A stretch of DNA of 6,701 nt from an uncultured Campylobacter sp. (GCF_938030685.1 NZ_CALHHX010000158.1:1-6701); one strand, 5' to 3'. Positions 1 to 6,640 are shown, numbered from the stretch's first letter. Numbers and translations: made by a program. Notes: generated from the sequence alone by a model not told the origin.

Positions 1-141
1 GTCGCAAATTTGCGCGGCAAACGCCAAATCCTGCGCCTCTACGGCGTCTCTTATCGCATCAAATAGACACTCCTCCTTATCTATCACGCTTTTAAGCTCA
101 TTTAGCTTTTCATAAAGCCCCTCTAGCGAGCCCTGCTTCAT
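1..141 (-). CDS. Hypothetical protein, N-terminal part (gene continues past left edge)
   Basis: An open frame on the minus strand starts at an ATG at 141-139 and stays open for 47 codons to the window edge, so the C-terminus is missing. Upstream of the ATG (in minus orientation) is GAGGAGCGCAG, a good Shine-Dalgarno sequence, and further up a perfect TATAAT, so the start is well supported. The visible residues are mostly charged and helix-forming, beginning MKQGSLEGLYEKLNELKS, with an acidic patch DKEE and Leu/Ile/Ala heptad-like spacing. This suggests an alpha-helical, possibly coiled-coil, soluble protein. No signal peptide or membrane segment is seen. I do not recognise the family; the helical charged start would suit a small chaperone-like or structural protein, but nothing specific supports that. 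It is transcribed divergently from the peptidase operon, so it is probably not functionally tied to it. Confidence 0.7.
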   Translation of the reverse strand, partial: MKQGSLEGLYEKLNELKSVIDKEECLFDAIRDAVEAQDLAFAAQICD

Positions 142-168
142 CTGCGCTCCTCGTTAAATTTTGCGATA

Positions 169-198
169 ATTATATCCGTTTAATCTGAAGTTAAGCAA
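169..198 (-). promoter_or_regulatory. Sigma-70-type promoter for the leftward gene
   Basis: Read on the minus strand, a perfect TATAAT -10 box lies at 174-169, preceded 18 bases upstream by TTGCTT (198-193), a partial match to TTGACA. Transcription would start near 160-163, giving a leader of about 20 bases that contains the GAGGAG ribosome binding site of the gene starting at 141. The -10 match and its position are seen directly; activity is inferred. Confidence 0.6.
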
Positions 199-276
199 CT
201 CGCTGCGATTTTAAAACCCAAAAGGCAAAATTTATAGCGTTATCTTAAAGCAGTTTTGCTCGCGCCATTTTAGCGC

Positions 277-297
277 CCTATCTGCCGCCGCGATAGG
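277..297. promoter_or_regulatory. Small palindrome/stem-loop in the divergent intergenic region
   Basis: CCTATC (277-282) and GATAGG (292-297) form a perfect 6-bp inverted repeat around the nine-base loop TGCCGCCGC. It ends about 14-17 bases before the candidate -10 boxes of the rightward operon and so covers the place where a -35 element would sit. It is not followed by a T-run on either strand, so it is a poor terminator. A repressor or activator operator, or a chance repeat, are the two readings; the sequence alone cannot decide. Confidence 0.3.
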
Positions 298-310
298 CAA
301 ATTTCAGCTT

Positions 311-332
311 TGTTATATAAATTTGATATTAA
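311..332 (+). promoter_or_regulatory. Candidate extended -10 promoter(s) for the peptidase/DcuC operon
   Basis: Two overlapping extended -10 candidates are visible: TG-T-TATATA at 311-319 and TG-A-TATTAA at 324-332. No convincing TTGACA lies upstream, which is common for Campylobacter sigma-70 promoters, where the -10 and an AT-rich upstream region dominate. Either would give a leader of about 30-50 bases ahead of the ATG at 370. No other promoter is needed for the next four genes because the gaps between them are only 10-11 bases. Confidence 0.4.
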
Positions 333-369
333 AATGCCGTACTCATAAATTTTTAAAAAAAGGGGATTT

Positions 370-1608
370 ATGGACATAAACATACAGCGCCTTAAAAGCG
401 AATTTGAGCAAATAAGCCGCTTTGGAGCTTTGGCGGGCGGCGGGCTTACGCGGCTTGCATTTTCGCGCGAGGATAAAGAGGCGCGCAATCTCCTCATATC
501 GCTACTTCAAAAAGAAAATTTCAAGATCAAAATCGACGATACGGGCAATATTTTCGCTAAATTTGGAGGCGTTAAAAATCCCAATCTGCCGTCCGTAAGT
601 GCTGGCTCGCATATCGATAGCGTGCCGCAAGGCGGCTTTTACGACGGCACGCTAGGCGTCATGGCGGCTTTGGAGGCGATCCGCACGGTACGAGATAGCG
701 GAGAAAAGCTTGCGCGACCGCTGGAGCTCATCGTCTTTGTTTGCGAGGAATCAAGCCGCTTCAAAATGGCGACCGTAGGCAGCAAGATAATAAGCGGCAA
801 GCTATCGCGGCAGCGGCTAGACGAGCTAAAGGATCGGGACGGAATTTCGCTATTTGACGCCATGCAGGAGTTTGGGCTAAATCCCGCAAATTTAAAAAAC
901 TGCATCCTGCCGAAATCCAGCTTTCATAGCTATATCGAGCTTCATATCGAGCAGGGGCCAGTATTGCAGAGGCGGGGTATCCCCGTGGGCATCGTCACGG
1001 GTATCGCCGCGCCCGTGCGATACGAGCTGCGGATCGAGGGCAGAGCCGATCACAGCGGTGCTACGCCGATGGATATGCGCTGCGACGCCCTAGCTTGCGC
1101 GAGCGAGATCGTTTTAAGTGCGGAGAGGATCGCAAAGGCGGGCAAAACCACGGTTGCGACGACGGGCTATGCAAACGCACTTCCCGGCGTGCTAAACGTG
1201 ATCCCGGGCACCTGCACACTAGGTCTTGATATACGCGATATCGATGAGGAAGCGCTTAGGGCGGCGGACGATCAAATTTGCGCCGCGATAGATGAAATTT
1301 GCGCTCGCAGAGGGTGTAGATTTGAACTAAAAAATCTCATCAAAGATCGCCCCGTAAAGCTAAGCGAGGAGATGATAGATCTGCTTGAGAGCTGTGCCGG
1401 CGAGCTTAAAATTCCAAGCCTGAGGCTTCCTAGCGGCGCGGGACACGACGCGATGAATATGACGGGGCTTGCGGATCGCGTGGGGATGCTTTTCGTGCCG
1501 TGCAAGGACGGCATCAGCCACAACGTAAACGAAAGCATAAACTGGAACGACGCCTTCGCCGCTACGAAGGTTTTAGCCGCGGCGATGTTAAACTTAGCCA
1601 AAAAATAA
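370..1608 (+). CDS. M20 Zn-dependent hydantoinase/carbamoylase-family amidase
   Basis: This 412-residue cytoplasmic hydrolase is typical in length for the hydantoinase/carbamoylase branch of M20 (N-carbamoyl-L-amino-acid hydrolase, allantoate amidohydrolase, ureidoglycolate hydrolase). The family cleaves a carbamoyl or ureido C-N bond with a two-metal centre. Visible motifs in order: SHIDSVPQGGFYDGTLG (80-96) with metal ligands H81 and D92; EESSRF (126-131) with catalytic E126 and metal ligand E127; ELHIEQGP (190-197) with H192; RADHSGATPM (225-234) with H228 in the dimerisation domain; N276 and R289, expected to bind the substrate carboxylate; SGAGHDA (355-361); and GISHNVNE (381-388) with H384. 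All expected ligands are present, so it should be active. The start is supported by AGGGG (361-365) before the ATG. It is first in a five-gene operon. No hydantoinase gene is adjacent, so the substrate (N-carbamoyl amino acid, ureidosuccinate, allantoate or another amide) is unresolved. The family call is secure; the specific reaction is not. Confidence 0.92.
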   Translation: MDINIQRLKSEFEQISRFGALAGGGLTRLAFSREDKEARNLLISLLQKENFKIKIDDTGNIFAKFGGVKNPNLPSVSAGSHIDSVPQGGFYDGTLGVMAALEAIRTVRDSGEKLARPLELIVFVCEESSRFKMATVGSKIISGKLSRQRLDELKDRDGISLFDAMQEFGLNPANLKNCILPKSSFHSYIELHIEQGPVLQRRGIPVGIVTGIAAPVRYELRIEGRADHSGATPMDMRCDALACASEIVLSAERIAKAGKTTVATTGYANALPGVLNVIPGTCTLGLDIRDIDEEALRAADDQICAAIDEICARRGCRFELKNLIKDRPVKLSEEMIDLLESCAGELKIPSLRLPSGAGHDAMNMTGLADRVGMLFVPCKDGISHNVNESINWNDAFAATKVLAAAMLNLAKK

Positions 1609-1618
1609 AGGAGAGAAG

Positions 1619-2935
1619 ATGGATGCTATCGCACAAAAAGTAGAGGCACTCAAAGGCGAGATGATTGGGGATCGCAGGTTTTTTCACTCGCATCCAGAGA
1701 CGGGTTGGTTTACTTTTTTTACGACCGCCGTTATCGCAGATCGTATGCAGCGCCTGGGCTATGAGATAAAGCTCGGCCGCGAGGTGGTAAAGGCTGAAGC
1801 CAGACAGGGCGTAGGCAGTAAAGAGGCCTGCGAGAAGGCGAAGCGGCGCGCCAAAGAGCTGCTAAACGTGGATCAGATAAAATTTCTTGATGTGATGGAG
1901 GACGGACTAACGGGTCTCGTAGCCGAAATAGACACGGGGCGCGCGGGCAAGACGGTCGCTTTTAGATTTGACATAGACGGCGTGGACGTGACCGAGAGCA
2001 CGGATGCGGACCACCGCCCTTTTAAGGAGGGCTTTCGCTCTGATATTAGCGGCATCACGCACGCGTGCGGGCACGATGGGCATATCACGATGGGGCTTGC
2101 TCTGGCAAAGCTGATCGCGCATAGCCTAGACGATTTTAGCGGTAAATTTAGATTTATCTTCCAAACCGCCGAGGAGGGCACCAGAGGCGCCGTAGGCATG
2201 GAAGCTGCGGGCGTCACCAAGGGCGTGGATTATCTGCTGGGCGGTCATATTGGCTTTCAGGCGAGCACCATGAGAGGCATCATCTGCGGTACCAAAAAAC
2301 TGCTTGCGACTACTAAATTTGACGTAAATTTAAAAGGCAAGTCCGCTCACGCAGCGGGCGCGCCGCAAAATGGAGCCAATGCTCTGCTCGCCGCAGCCGA
2401 GATGGCGCTTGATATGCACGGTATCACTAGACACGCAGACGGCGTCACGCGTATCAACGTCGGCGTGCTGCGCGCAGGCGAAGGACGCAACGTCATCGCG
2501 CCTAACGGCTATCTTGCGTGCGAGACGCGCGGCGAGAGCACGGAGCTGAATGAGTTTATGAAGGCCAAATGTATGGACATAGTGGAGGGTGTTTCTAAAA
2601 TTTATGGCGTCAGCTACGACGTGCAGGTTACGGGCGGCACCGCGGGTGGCGATAGCGACGAGGCCACCACGCAGCTTTACGAGGATGCGGCGAAGGCATC
2701 ACCTTTCATCGATAACGATAAGATCGTAAGGGAGCTAAATTTCGGTGCATGCGAGGACTTCGCACATTTTATGCGCTCGGTGCAGGACGCGGGCGGCAAG
2801 AGCGGATATTTGATGATCGGCACGACGCTTGCGGCGGGACATCACAACGCCAAATTTGACTTCGACGAGGACTCGCTGCTTGCGGGAGTGGACGTGTATC
2901 TGCGCTGCGCGTATAAGCTAAACGGCAAAGCTTAA
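1619..2935 (+). CDS. abgA: AbgA-like M20 amidohydrolase (aminobenzoyl-glutamate hydrolase subunit A-like)
   Basis: This 438-residue protein matches E. coli AbgA (about 436 residues) along its length as I recall it. Shared stretches include RLGYEIKLGREVV (45-57), GLTGLVAEIDTGR (96-108), HACGHDGH (148-155), AEEGTRGA (184-191), ATTKFD (230-235), NALLAAAE (254-261), GRNVIAP (289-295) and AAGHHNAKFDFDE (405-417). The metal and catalytic set C150, H152, E185/E186, H210 and H408 or H409 is intact, and KSAHAA (241-246) is the dimerisation-domain motif with H244. AbgA forms a heterodimer with AbgB that cleaves p-aminobenzoyl-glutamate, a folate breakdown product, to p-aminobenzoate and glutamate. Neither AbgB nor the AbgT transporter is encoded here, so the partner and substrate may differ; a stand-alone N-acyl or peptidyl amidohydrolase is possible. 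The ATG follows AAGGAG (1608-1613), 10 bases after the preceding gene. No signal peptide is seen, so it is cytoplasmic. Confidence 0.88.
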   Translation: MDAIAQKVEALKGEMIGDRRFFHSHPETGWFTFFTTAVIADRMQRLGYEIKLGREVVKAEARQGVGSKEACEKAKRRAKELLNVDQIKFLDVMEDGLTGLVAEIDTGRAGKTVAFRFDIDGVDVTESTDADHRPFKEGFRSDISGITHACGHDGHITMGLALAKLIAHSLDDFSGKFRFIFQTAEEGTRGAVGMEAAGVTKGVDYLLGGHIGFQASTMRGIICGTKKLLATTKFDVNLKGKSAHAAGAPQNGANALLAAAEMALDMHGITRHADGVTRINVGVLRAGEGRNVIAPNGYLACETRGESTELNEFMKAKCMDIVEGVSKIYGVSYDVQVTGGTAGGDSDEATTQLYEDAAKASPFIDNDKIVRELNFGACEDFAHFMRSVQDAGGKSGYLMIGTTLAAGHHNAKFDFDEDSLLAGVDVYLRCAYKLNGKA

Positions 2936-2945
2936 GGAAGGCGGT

Positions 2946-3644
2946 ATGAAAAGAGCACTACTTCTAAGCGCTTCCAGTTACAAAGACAGCGGTTATCTGA
3001 ACCACTGCAAGGGGTGGATCAAAGAATTTTTAGGCAGGTTATGGGAGGATGAAATTTTATTCATTCCGTTTGCGGGCGTTAGGCGCACGAACGATCAATA
3101 CGAGCAGAAGGTAGCGGAGTGCTTGGAGAGCAACAATATCAGATCGATCCATCGATTCGGTGATGTGAAGGCCGCCGTTAAAAATGCCAAATCGATCTGC
3201 ATCGGCGGCGGCAATACCTTCGTGCTGCTAAATGAGCTTTATAAATTTGATCTCTTAGGCGCGATCAAAGATGCCGTGGATGGCGGCACGCCGTATTTCG
3301 GCTGGTCTGCCGGCGCAAACGTCGCGGGCAAGACGATGATGACTACCAACGACATGCCGATCGTCTTTCCGCCCTCGCCGGTAGCTCTGGGGATCTTTCC
3401 GTATCAGATCAATCCGCACTTTATAAGCGGTAAAATTTCAAACCACAACGGCGAGAGCAGGGAGGAGCGGCTGGAGGAGTTTTTGATCGTCAATCAAAAT
3501 GACAGCGTCTATGCTATGCCAGAGGGCAGCGCGTTTTTGATAAACGGAAACGAGTGTGAGGTGATGGGGTATGCGGACGTGCTAAAATTCGAGTATAAAA
3601 AAGAGATCTCGCGCATCGCCGTGGGAAGTAAATTTAAAATTTAA
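2946..3644 (+). CDS. pepE: Dipeptidase E (alpha-aspartyl dipeptidase, peptidase S51)
   Basis: This 232-residue protein is close in length to enterobacterial PepE (229 residues). PepE is a cytoplasmic serine peptidase that hydrolyses dipeptides with N-terminal aspartate (Asp-X) and does not act on free isoaspartyl bonds. The class-I glutamine-amidotransferase-like fold is indicated by ICIGGGNTFVLL (84-95) and the nucleophile elbow GWSAGAN (119-125). The triad is present: S121 in the elbow, D136 in TNDMPIV, and H158 in QINPHF, each one residue offset from the Salmonella/E. coli S120, D135 and H157. The C-terminus carries the usual MPEGSAFLI (191-199). The ATG at 2946 is preceded by AAGGAAGG (2934-2941), which overlaps the stop codon of the previous gene. 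It lies in an operon with two M20 amidases, a dicarboxylate carrier and PepT. Free aspartate released by PepE can feed aspartase and fumarate respiration, which fits the DcuC neighbour (inference). Confidence 0.95.
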   Translation: MKRALLLSASSYKDSGYLNHCKGWIKEFLGRLWEDEILFIPFAGVRRTNDQYEQKVAECLESNNIRSIHRFGDVKAAVKNAKSICIGGGNTFVLLNELYKFDLLGAIKDAVDGGTPYFGWSAGANVAGKTMMTTNDMPIVFPPSPVALGIFPYQINPHFISGKISNHNGESREERLEEFLIVNQNDSVYAMPEGSAFLINGNECEVMGYADVLKFEYKKEISRIAVGSKFKI

Positions 3645-3655
3645 AAGGAGTTATC

Positions 3656-4999
3656 GTGCAGACTTTTAGGCTATTTTTGGCGCTTGCAGGTATCGTCGCG
3701 GTCGTCGCTTTGCTAATCATGAAGAAGGATACCAAAACCGTGCTTATCGGCGTGGGTTTGGTGCTGTGCGTGCTTTGTCTAAAGCCGCTGGACGGGCTGG
3801 GCGCCTTTACCTCGTATATGACTAAAGCAGGTCTTATTAAGGCGATCTGCGCCAGTATGGGTTTTGCCTTCGTGATGAAATTTACCGGCTGCGACCGCGC
3901 GCTCGTAAATTTACTAACCAGGCCTCTTGGCAATATCGGATTTTTATTGATCCCTATCGTCGTGGCGCTTACATATTTTATCAATATCGCTATCCCCTCC
4001 GCTGCGGGCTGCTCGGCTGCGGTCGGCGCTACGCTGATCCCCGTGATGATGGCTGCGGGCGTTAAACCGGAGATGGCGGGAGCTGCGGTATTTGCGGGAA
4101 CTTTCGGTAGCGTTTTAAGCCCGGGCTCGGCGCACAACGTATTTGTCGCCGATATGGTAAAGGCGCACAACCCATCCTATACGGTTCAAGACGTCATCGG
4201 GGTGCAGTTTTCTAGCGCGATTACCGCTTTGATCGTGGTTTTGATCGTAATGAGTATAACGGCGATAGTTTGCAAAGACTACACCAGGGGGGTTAATTAT
4301 CTCGCACAAAAAGAGGGCGGCGCAAATTCCGTTGCGTCAAATTCAGCCGACGGTTCAAATTTAGACGCGCAGCCTCAAAAGATAAACGTCTTATATGCGC
4401 TTATGCCGTTAGTGCCTCTAGTGATCTTGGTAATCGGCGGCACGAGCCTAAATCAGGTCCCTTTCCTGAAATGGACGAAGATGGGCGTCGCCGAAGCGAT
4501 GCTACTGGGCGCTATCCTCACCATCGCCGTTACTCTAACCGATCCTCAAAAGATTACGAAGGAATTTTTCAAAGGAATGGGTAGCGCGTATGCCGATATC
4601 ATAGGTATCATCATCGCAGCAGGCGTCTTCGTCGCGGGACTTAGCGCGTGCGGAGCGATCGATTTCGTAATAGAGTGGCTTAAAAACGAGCAGGGCTACG
4701 TAAAATTCGGCGGAACCTTTGTGCCGTTTTTTATGGGCGTCGTAACAGGCTCGGGAGACGCGGCGTCGATGGCGTTTAACACCGCCGTGACAGTGCACGC
4801 CGACGCGCTAGGCTTTGAGCAAGATAAGCTCGGTATGGCGGTTGCGATAAGCGGCGCGCTAGGCAGAAGCGCATCGCCGATTGCGGGCGCTTGCATCGTT
4901 TGCGCGGGACTTGCGATGGTAAATCCTATTCAGATCGCCAAAAGAACGGCTTTAGGTATGTTTATATCTGTCTGCGTCATCGCATTTGTTATTTTATAA
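3656..4999 (+). CDS. dcuC: DcuC-family anaerobic C4-dicarboxylate transporter
   Basis: This 447-residue inner-membrane protein is mostly hydrophobic, with roughly 12 membrane segments: for example about 4-22, 28-43, 93-111, 116-134, 183-205, 244-262, 276-293, 313-333 and 430-447. DcuC family signatures are IPSAAGCSAAVGATLIPVM (113-131), FGSVLSPGSAHNVF (150-163), VTGSGDAASMAFNTA (363-377) and GALGRSASPIAG (400-411). The two Gly/Ser-rich re-entrant motifs lie in the two halves of the protein, as expected for an ion-transporter-type inverted repeat. Family members carry succinate, fumarate, malate or aspartate; E. coli DcuC mainly exports succinate during anaerobic growth. A hydrophilic Ser/Asn/Gly-rich loop (about 207-243) separates the halves. 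The start is a GTG at 3656, chosen because AAAAGGAG (3643-3650) lies five bases before it and it leaves an 11-base gap after pepE. Co-transcription with four small-amide hydrolases suggests it may instead import an acidic peptide or N-substituted dicarboxylate (inference). Confidence 0.9.
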   Translation: MQTFRLFLALAGIVAVVALLIMKKDTKTVLIGVGLVLCVLCLKPLDGLGAFTSYMTKAGLIKAICASMGFAFVMKFTGCDRALVNLLTRPLGNIGFLLIPIVVALTYFINIAIPSAAGCSAAVGATLIPVMMAAGVKPEMAGAAVFAGTFGSVLSPGSAHNVFVADMVKAHNPSYTVQDVIGVQFSSAITALIVVLIVMSITAIVCKDYTRGVNYLAQKEGGANSVASNSADGSNLDAQPQKINVLYALMPLVPLVILVIGGTSLNQVPFLKWTKMGVAEAMLLGAILTIAVTLTDPQKITKEFFKGMGSAYADIIGIIIAAGVFVAGLSACGAIDFVIEWLKNEQGYVKFGGTFVPFFMGVVTGSGDAASMAFNTAVTVHADALGFEQDKLGMAVAISGALGRSASPIAGACIVCAGLAMVNPIQIAKRTALGMFISVCVIAFVIL

Positions 5000-5010
5000 A
5001 AGGCTTATTT

Positions 5011-6243
5011 GTGGATATTGTGCAGAGGTTTTTAAACTACACCAAAATTAACACCACCACGAATAGGGTCGCGGGCGCTGCGGGCATAATGCCCTCAAAC
5101 CCCAAGGAGCTTGAGCTCGCAGGCCTCATAAAAGGCGAGCTCGAAGCTCTAGGCATAAAAAATATCAGCCTTAGCGAGAAGTCGATTTTGATCGCTAAAA
5201 TTCCCTCAAATTTAGACGCGCCCGCTGCGAGCGTGGCGTTTTTTGCCCATCTTGATACCAGCGCCGAACGGAGCGGCGACACCAAAGCTCAGATCGTAAG
5301 ATACGAAGGCGGCGATATCTGTCTGAATAAAGAGCTAGAGATCTATCTTAAAGAGAGCGAAAATGAGGAGCTGCAAGATTATAAAGGAGATGAGATCATC
5401 GTAACGGACGGCACCAGCTTGCTAGGCGCCGACGATAAGGCGGCGATCGCCGCAATTGTGAATGCGCTGGAATTTTTCGTCCAAAATCCGCAGATCAAGC
5501 ACGGCGAAATAATCGCCTGCTTCGTGCCGGACGAGGAGCAGGGCTTGCTAGGCGCAAAGGAGCTGGATGTAAGCGAGATAGGCGCGGATTTTGGCTACTG
5601 CCTTGATTGCTGCGGCATCGGCGAGTTTATCTACGAGAATTGGAACGCGGGCGATTGCGTCGTTACCTTCAAAGGCCAGTCCGCTCATCCGATGAACGCC
5701 AAGGGCAAGCTCGTAAATTCCTTGCTTTTGGCGCATAAGTTTATCTCGCTGCTGCCCGCGGGCGAGGCGCCCGAGTACACAGAGAGCAAGGAGGGCTATT
5801 TTTGGATCAAGGAGCTTAGCGGCAACAGCGCAAAGACCGTCCTAAAGATCGACGTGAGGGAATTTGACGAGAAAAGATACGAGCAGCGTATGGAGTTTTT
5901 ACAAAAGACGGCGGACGGGCTTCGCGCGATCTGGGGCGATCGGATCGAAATTTCGCTAAACGACCGCTATAAAAACGTCTATAACTTTTTGAAAAACGAC
6001 GACGCGCTGGCGATACGCTTTGCGAAGCAAGCTTTTAAAAGCCTAAACATCGAGCCTAAGATCAAGCCTATGCGAGGCGGCTACGACGGCGCCGTCATCT
6101 CCGCAAAGGGGCTGCCGTGCCCGAACCTCTTTACCGGCGGGCATAATTTCCACTCGATCTACGAATATCTGCCCGTAGGCTCTTTAAAAGCGGCGAGCGA
6201 AGTGGTTAAGCAGATCATAACGTTAGCGGCAGAGGGGGCGTGA
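5011..6243 (+). CDS. pepT: Peptidase T (aminotripeptidase, M20B)
   Basis: This 410-residue cytoplasmic zinc aminopeptidase removes the N-terminal residue from tripeptides; E. coli PepT is 408 residues. The frame is open back to 4891, but the real start is the GTG at 5011. AAAAGG (4998-5003) lies seven bases before it, the gap after the upstream gene is then 11 bases, and DIVQRFLNYTKINT aligns with the E. coli N-terminus (MDKLLERFLNY). Motifs in order: AHLDTS (79-84) with H80 and D82; TSLLGADDKA (135-144) with bridging D141; PDEEQG (173-178) with catalytic E175 and ligand E176; LDCCGIGEF (198-206) with ligand D199; SAHPMNAKG (224-232) with H225; RGGYDGA (355-361); and LPCPNLFTGGHNFHSIYE (368-385) with H381. 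The full metal set is present. Two positions differ from the usual family sequence: CC replaces GG after D199, and Tyr replaces Thr in the R-G-G-T-D-G-A motif. It closes the operon. Products would be free amino acids and dipeptides, including substrates for PepE. Confidence 0.95.
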   Translation: MDIVQRFLNYTKINTTTNRVAGAAGIMPSNPKELELAGLIKGELEALGIKNISLSEKSILIAKIPSNLDAPAASVAFFAHLDTSAERSGDTKAQIVRYEGGDICLNKELEIYLKESENEELQDYKGDEIIVTDGTSLLGADDKAAIAAIVNALEFFVQNPQIKHGEIIACFVPDEEQGLLGAKELDVSEIGADFGYCLDCCGIGEFIYENWNAGDCVVTFKGQSAHPMNAKGKLVNSLLLAHKFISLLPAGEAPEYTESKEGYFWIKELSGNSAKTVLKIDVREFDEKRYEQRMEFLQKTADGLRAIWGDRIEISLNDRYKNVYNFLKNDDALAIRFAKQAFKSLNIEPKIKPMRGGYDGAVISAKGLPCPNLFTGGHNFHSIYEYLPVGSLKAASEVVKQIITLAAEGA

Positions 6244-6345
6244 GCTTAGCTCGGCCGCTTTCTGCTCCGCACGCAGATTTGATTTTAATTTAGCTCGTTC
6301 ATTCCGCCGCGAAATTTTATTTTGCAGGACGGAATTTTTGGCCCC
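6244..6345. other. Region downstream of pepT; no clear terminator
   Basis: I see no strong intrinsic terminator after the operon. GAGCTTAGCTC (6242-6252) is a 4-bp hairpin overlapping the pepT stop. ATTCCG (6301-6306) and CGGAAT (6330-6335) form a 6-bp inverted repeat followed by T residues to 6339, which resembles a terminator except that its loop is about 23 bases. TTAGCTCG occurs twice (6246-6253 and 6290-6297). If transcription ends here, the 6301-6339 element is the best but weak candidate. Confidence 0.25.
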
Positions 6346-6528
6346 ATGGCGACGGACGACTCGGGCTACGACTATGACTCAGCTTTTGCGCGGTACCATT
6401 GTAGCGAGGAGATGGCGGAATTTCTGCTCGCGCTTTATGATAGCGATGCGTGCGTAGGCGCGGTGGATCGAGGCAGTTTCGAGTTTAGCCTGCAAGCTGC
6501 GCGATTTGACTATGCAGGTAAACGCTAA
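6346..6528 (+). CDS. Doubtful small hypothetical protein or gene remnant
   Basis: A 60-codon frame runs from an ATG at 6346 to a TAA at 6526-6528. The frame is open upstream to a stop at 6286-6288, so a TTG at 6322 could also start it. Neither start has a proper Shine-Dalgarno; AGGACGG at 6326-6332 is about 13 bases from the ATG, which is too far to be convincing. The product is acidic at the N-terminus (TDDSGYDYDSAF) with a helical middle (SEEMAEFLLALYDSD) and no membrane segment or signal peptide. Codon choice resembles the neighbouring genes. I do not recognise a family. It may be a real small cytoplasmic protein, the 3' remnant of a decayed gene, or a chance frame in a G+C-rich spacer. 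It lies 102 bases after pepT and is probably not part of that operon. Confidence 0.35.
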   Translation: MATDDSGYDYDSAFARYHCSEEMAEFLLALYDSDACVGAVDRGSFEFSLQAARFDYAGKR

Positions 6529-6640
6529 AATTTATGCATTACGCGCCGCGCGACGAAGCGTAAAATTTAGAATAACGTAGCGCCGGAGTTAAATTTGATC
6601 GTAAAGTGCGTTAAAATTTAAAGAAATTCAAGGAGCGAAA
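6529..6640. other. Intergenic leader before the Rossmann-fold gene, with a weak stem-loop
   Basis: TTACGC (6539-6544) and GCGTAA (6558-6563) form a 6-bp inverted repeat with a 13-base G+C-rich loop. No T-run follows on either strand, so terminator function is doubtful. The stretch contains several TAAAATTTA-like words (6526-6533, 6561-6569, 6611-6620), typical of this genome's composition. TAGAAT at 6568-6573 matches a -10 box in five of six positions and could serve the gene starting at 6641, but no -35 is visible. Confidence 0.25.

Noticed and set aside
1873..2220. Minus-strand open frames opposite the abgA-like gene
   Set aside because: They lie fully inside a well-supported gene with intact catalytic motifs and show no recognisable protein features.
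3634..4170. A 178-codon minus-strand frame opposite dcuC
   Set aside because: It is a shadow of the dcuC frame in a G+C-rich coding region, with no ribosome binding site and low-complexity translation.
4891..5010. A 40-codon N-terminal extension of pepT starting at ATG 4891
   Set aside because: It overlaps the last 109 bases of dcuC in another frame, has no homology to PepT, and the GTG at 5011 has a ribosome binding site and aligns with the known PepT N-terminus.
4355..5221. A 16-base identical direct repeat (TCAAATTTAGACGCGC) at 4355-4370 and 5206-5221
   Set aside because: Both copies encode Ser-Asn-Leu-Asp-Ala in frame inside dcuC and pepT; shared codon preference explains them better than a mobile or regulatory repeat.
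6539..6563. Inverted repeat TTACGC/GCGTAA as an intrinsic terminator
   Set aside because: The stem is only 6 bp, the loop is 13 bases and no T-run follows on either strand, so it is recorded only as a weak stem-loop.
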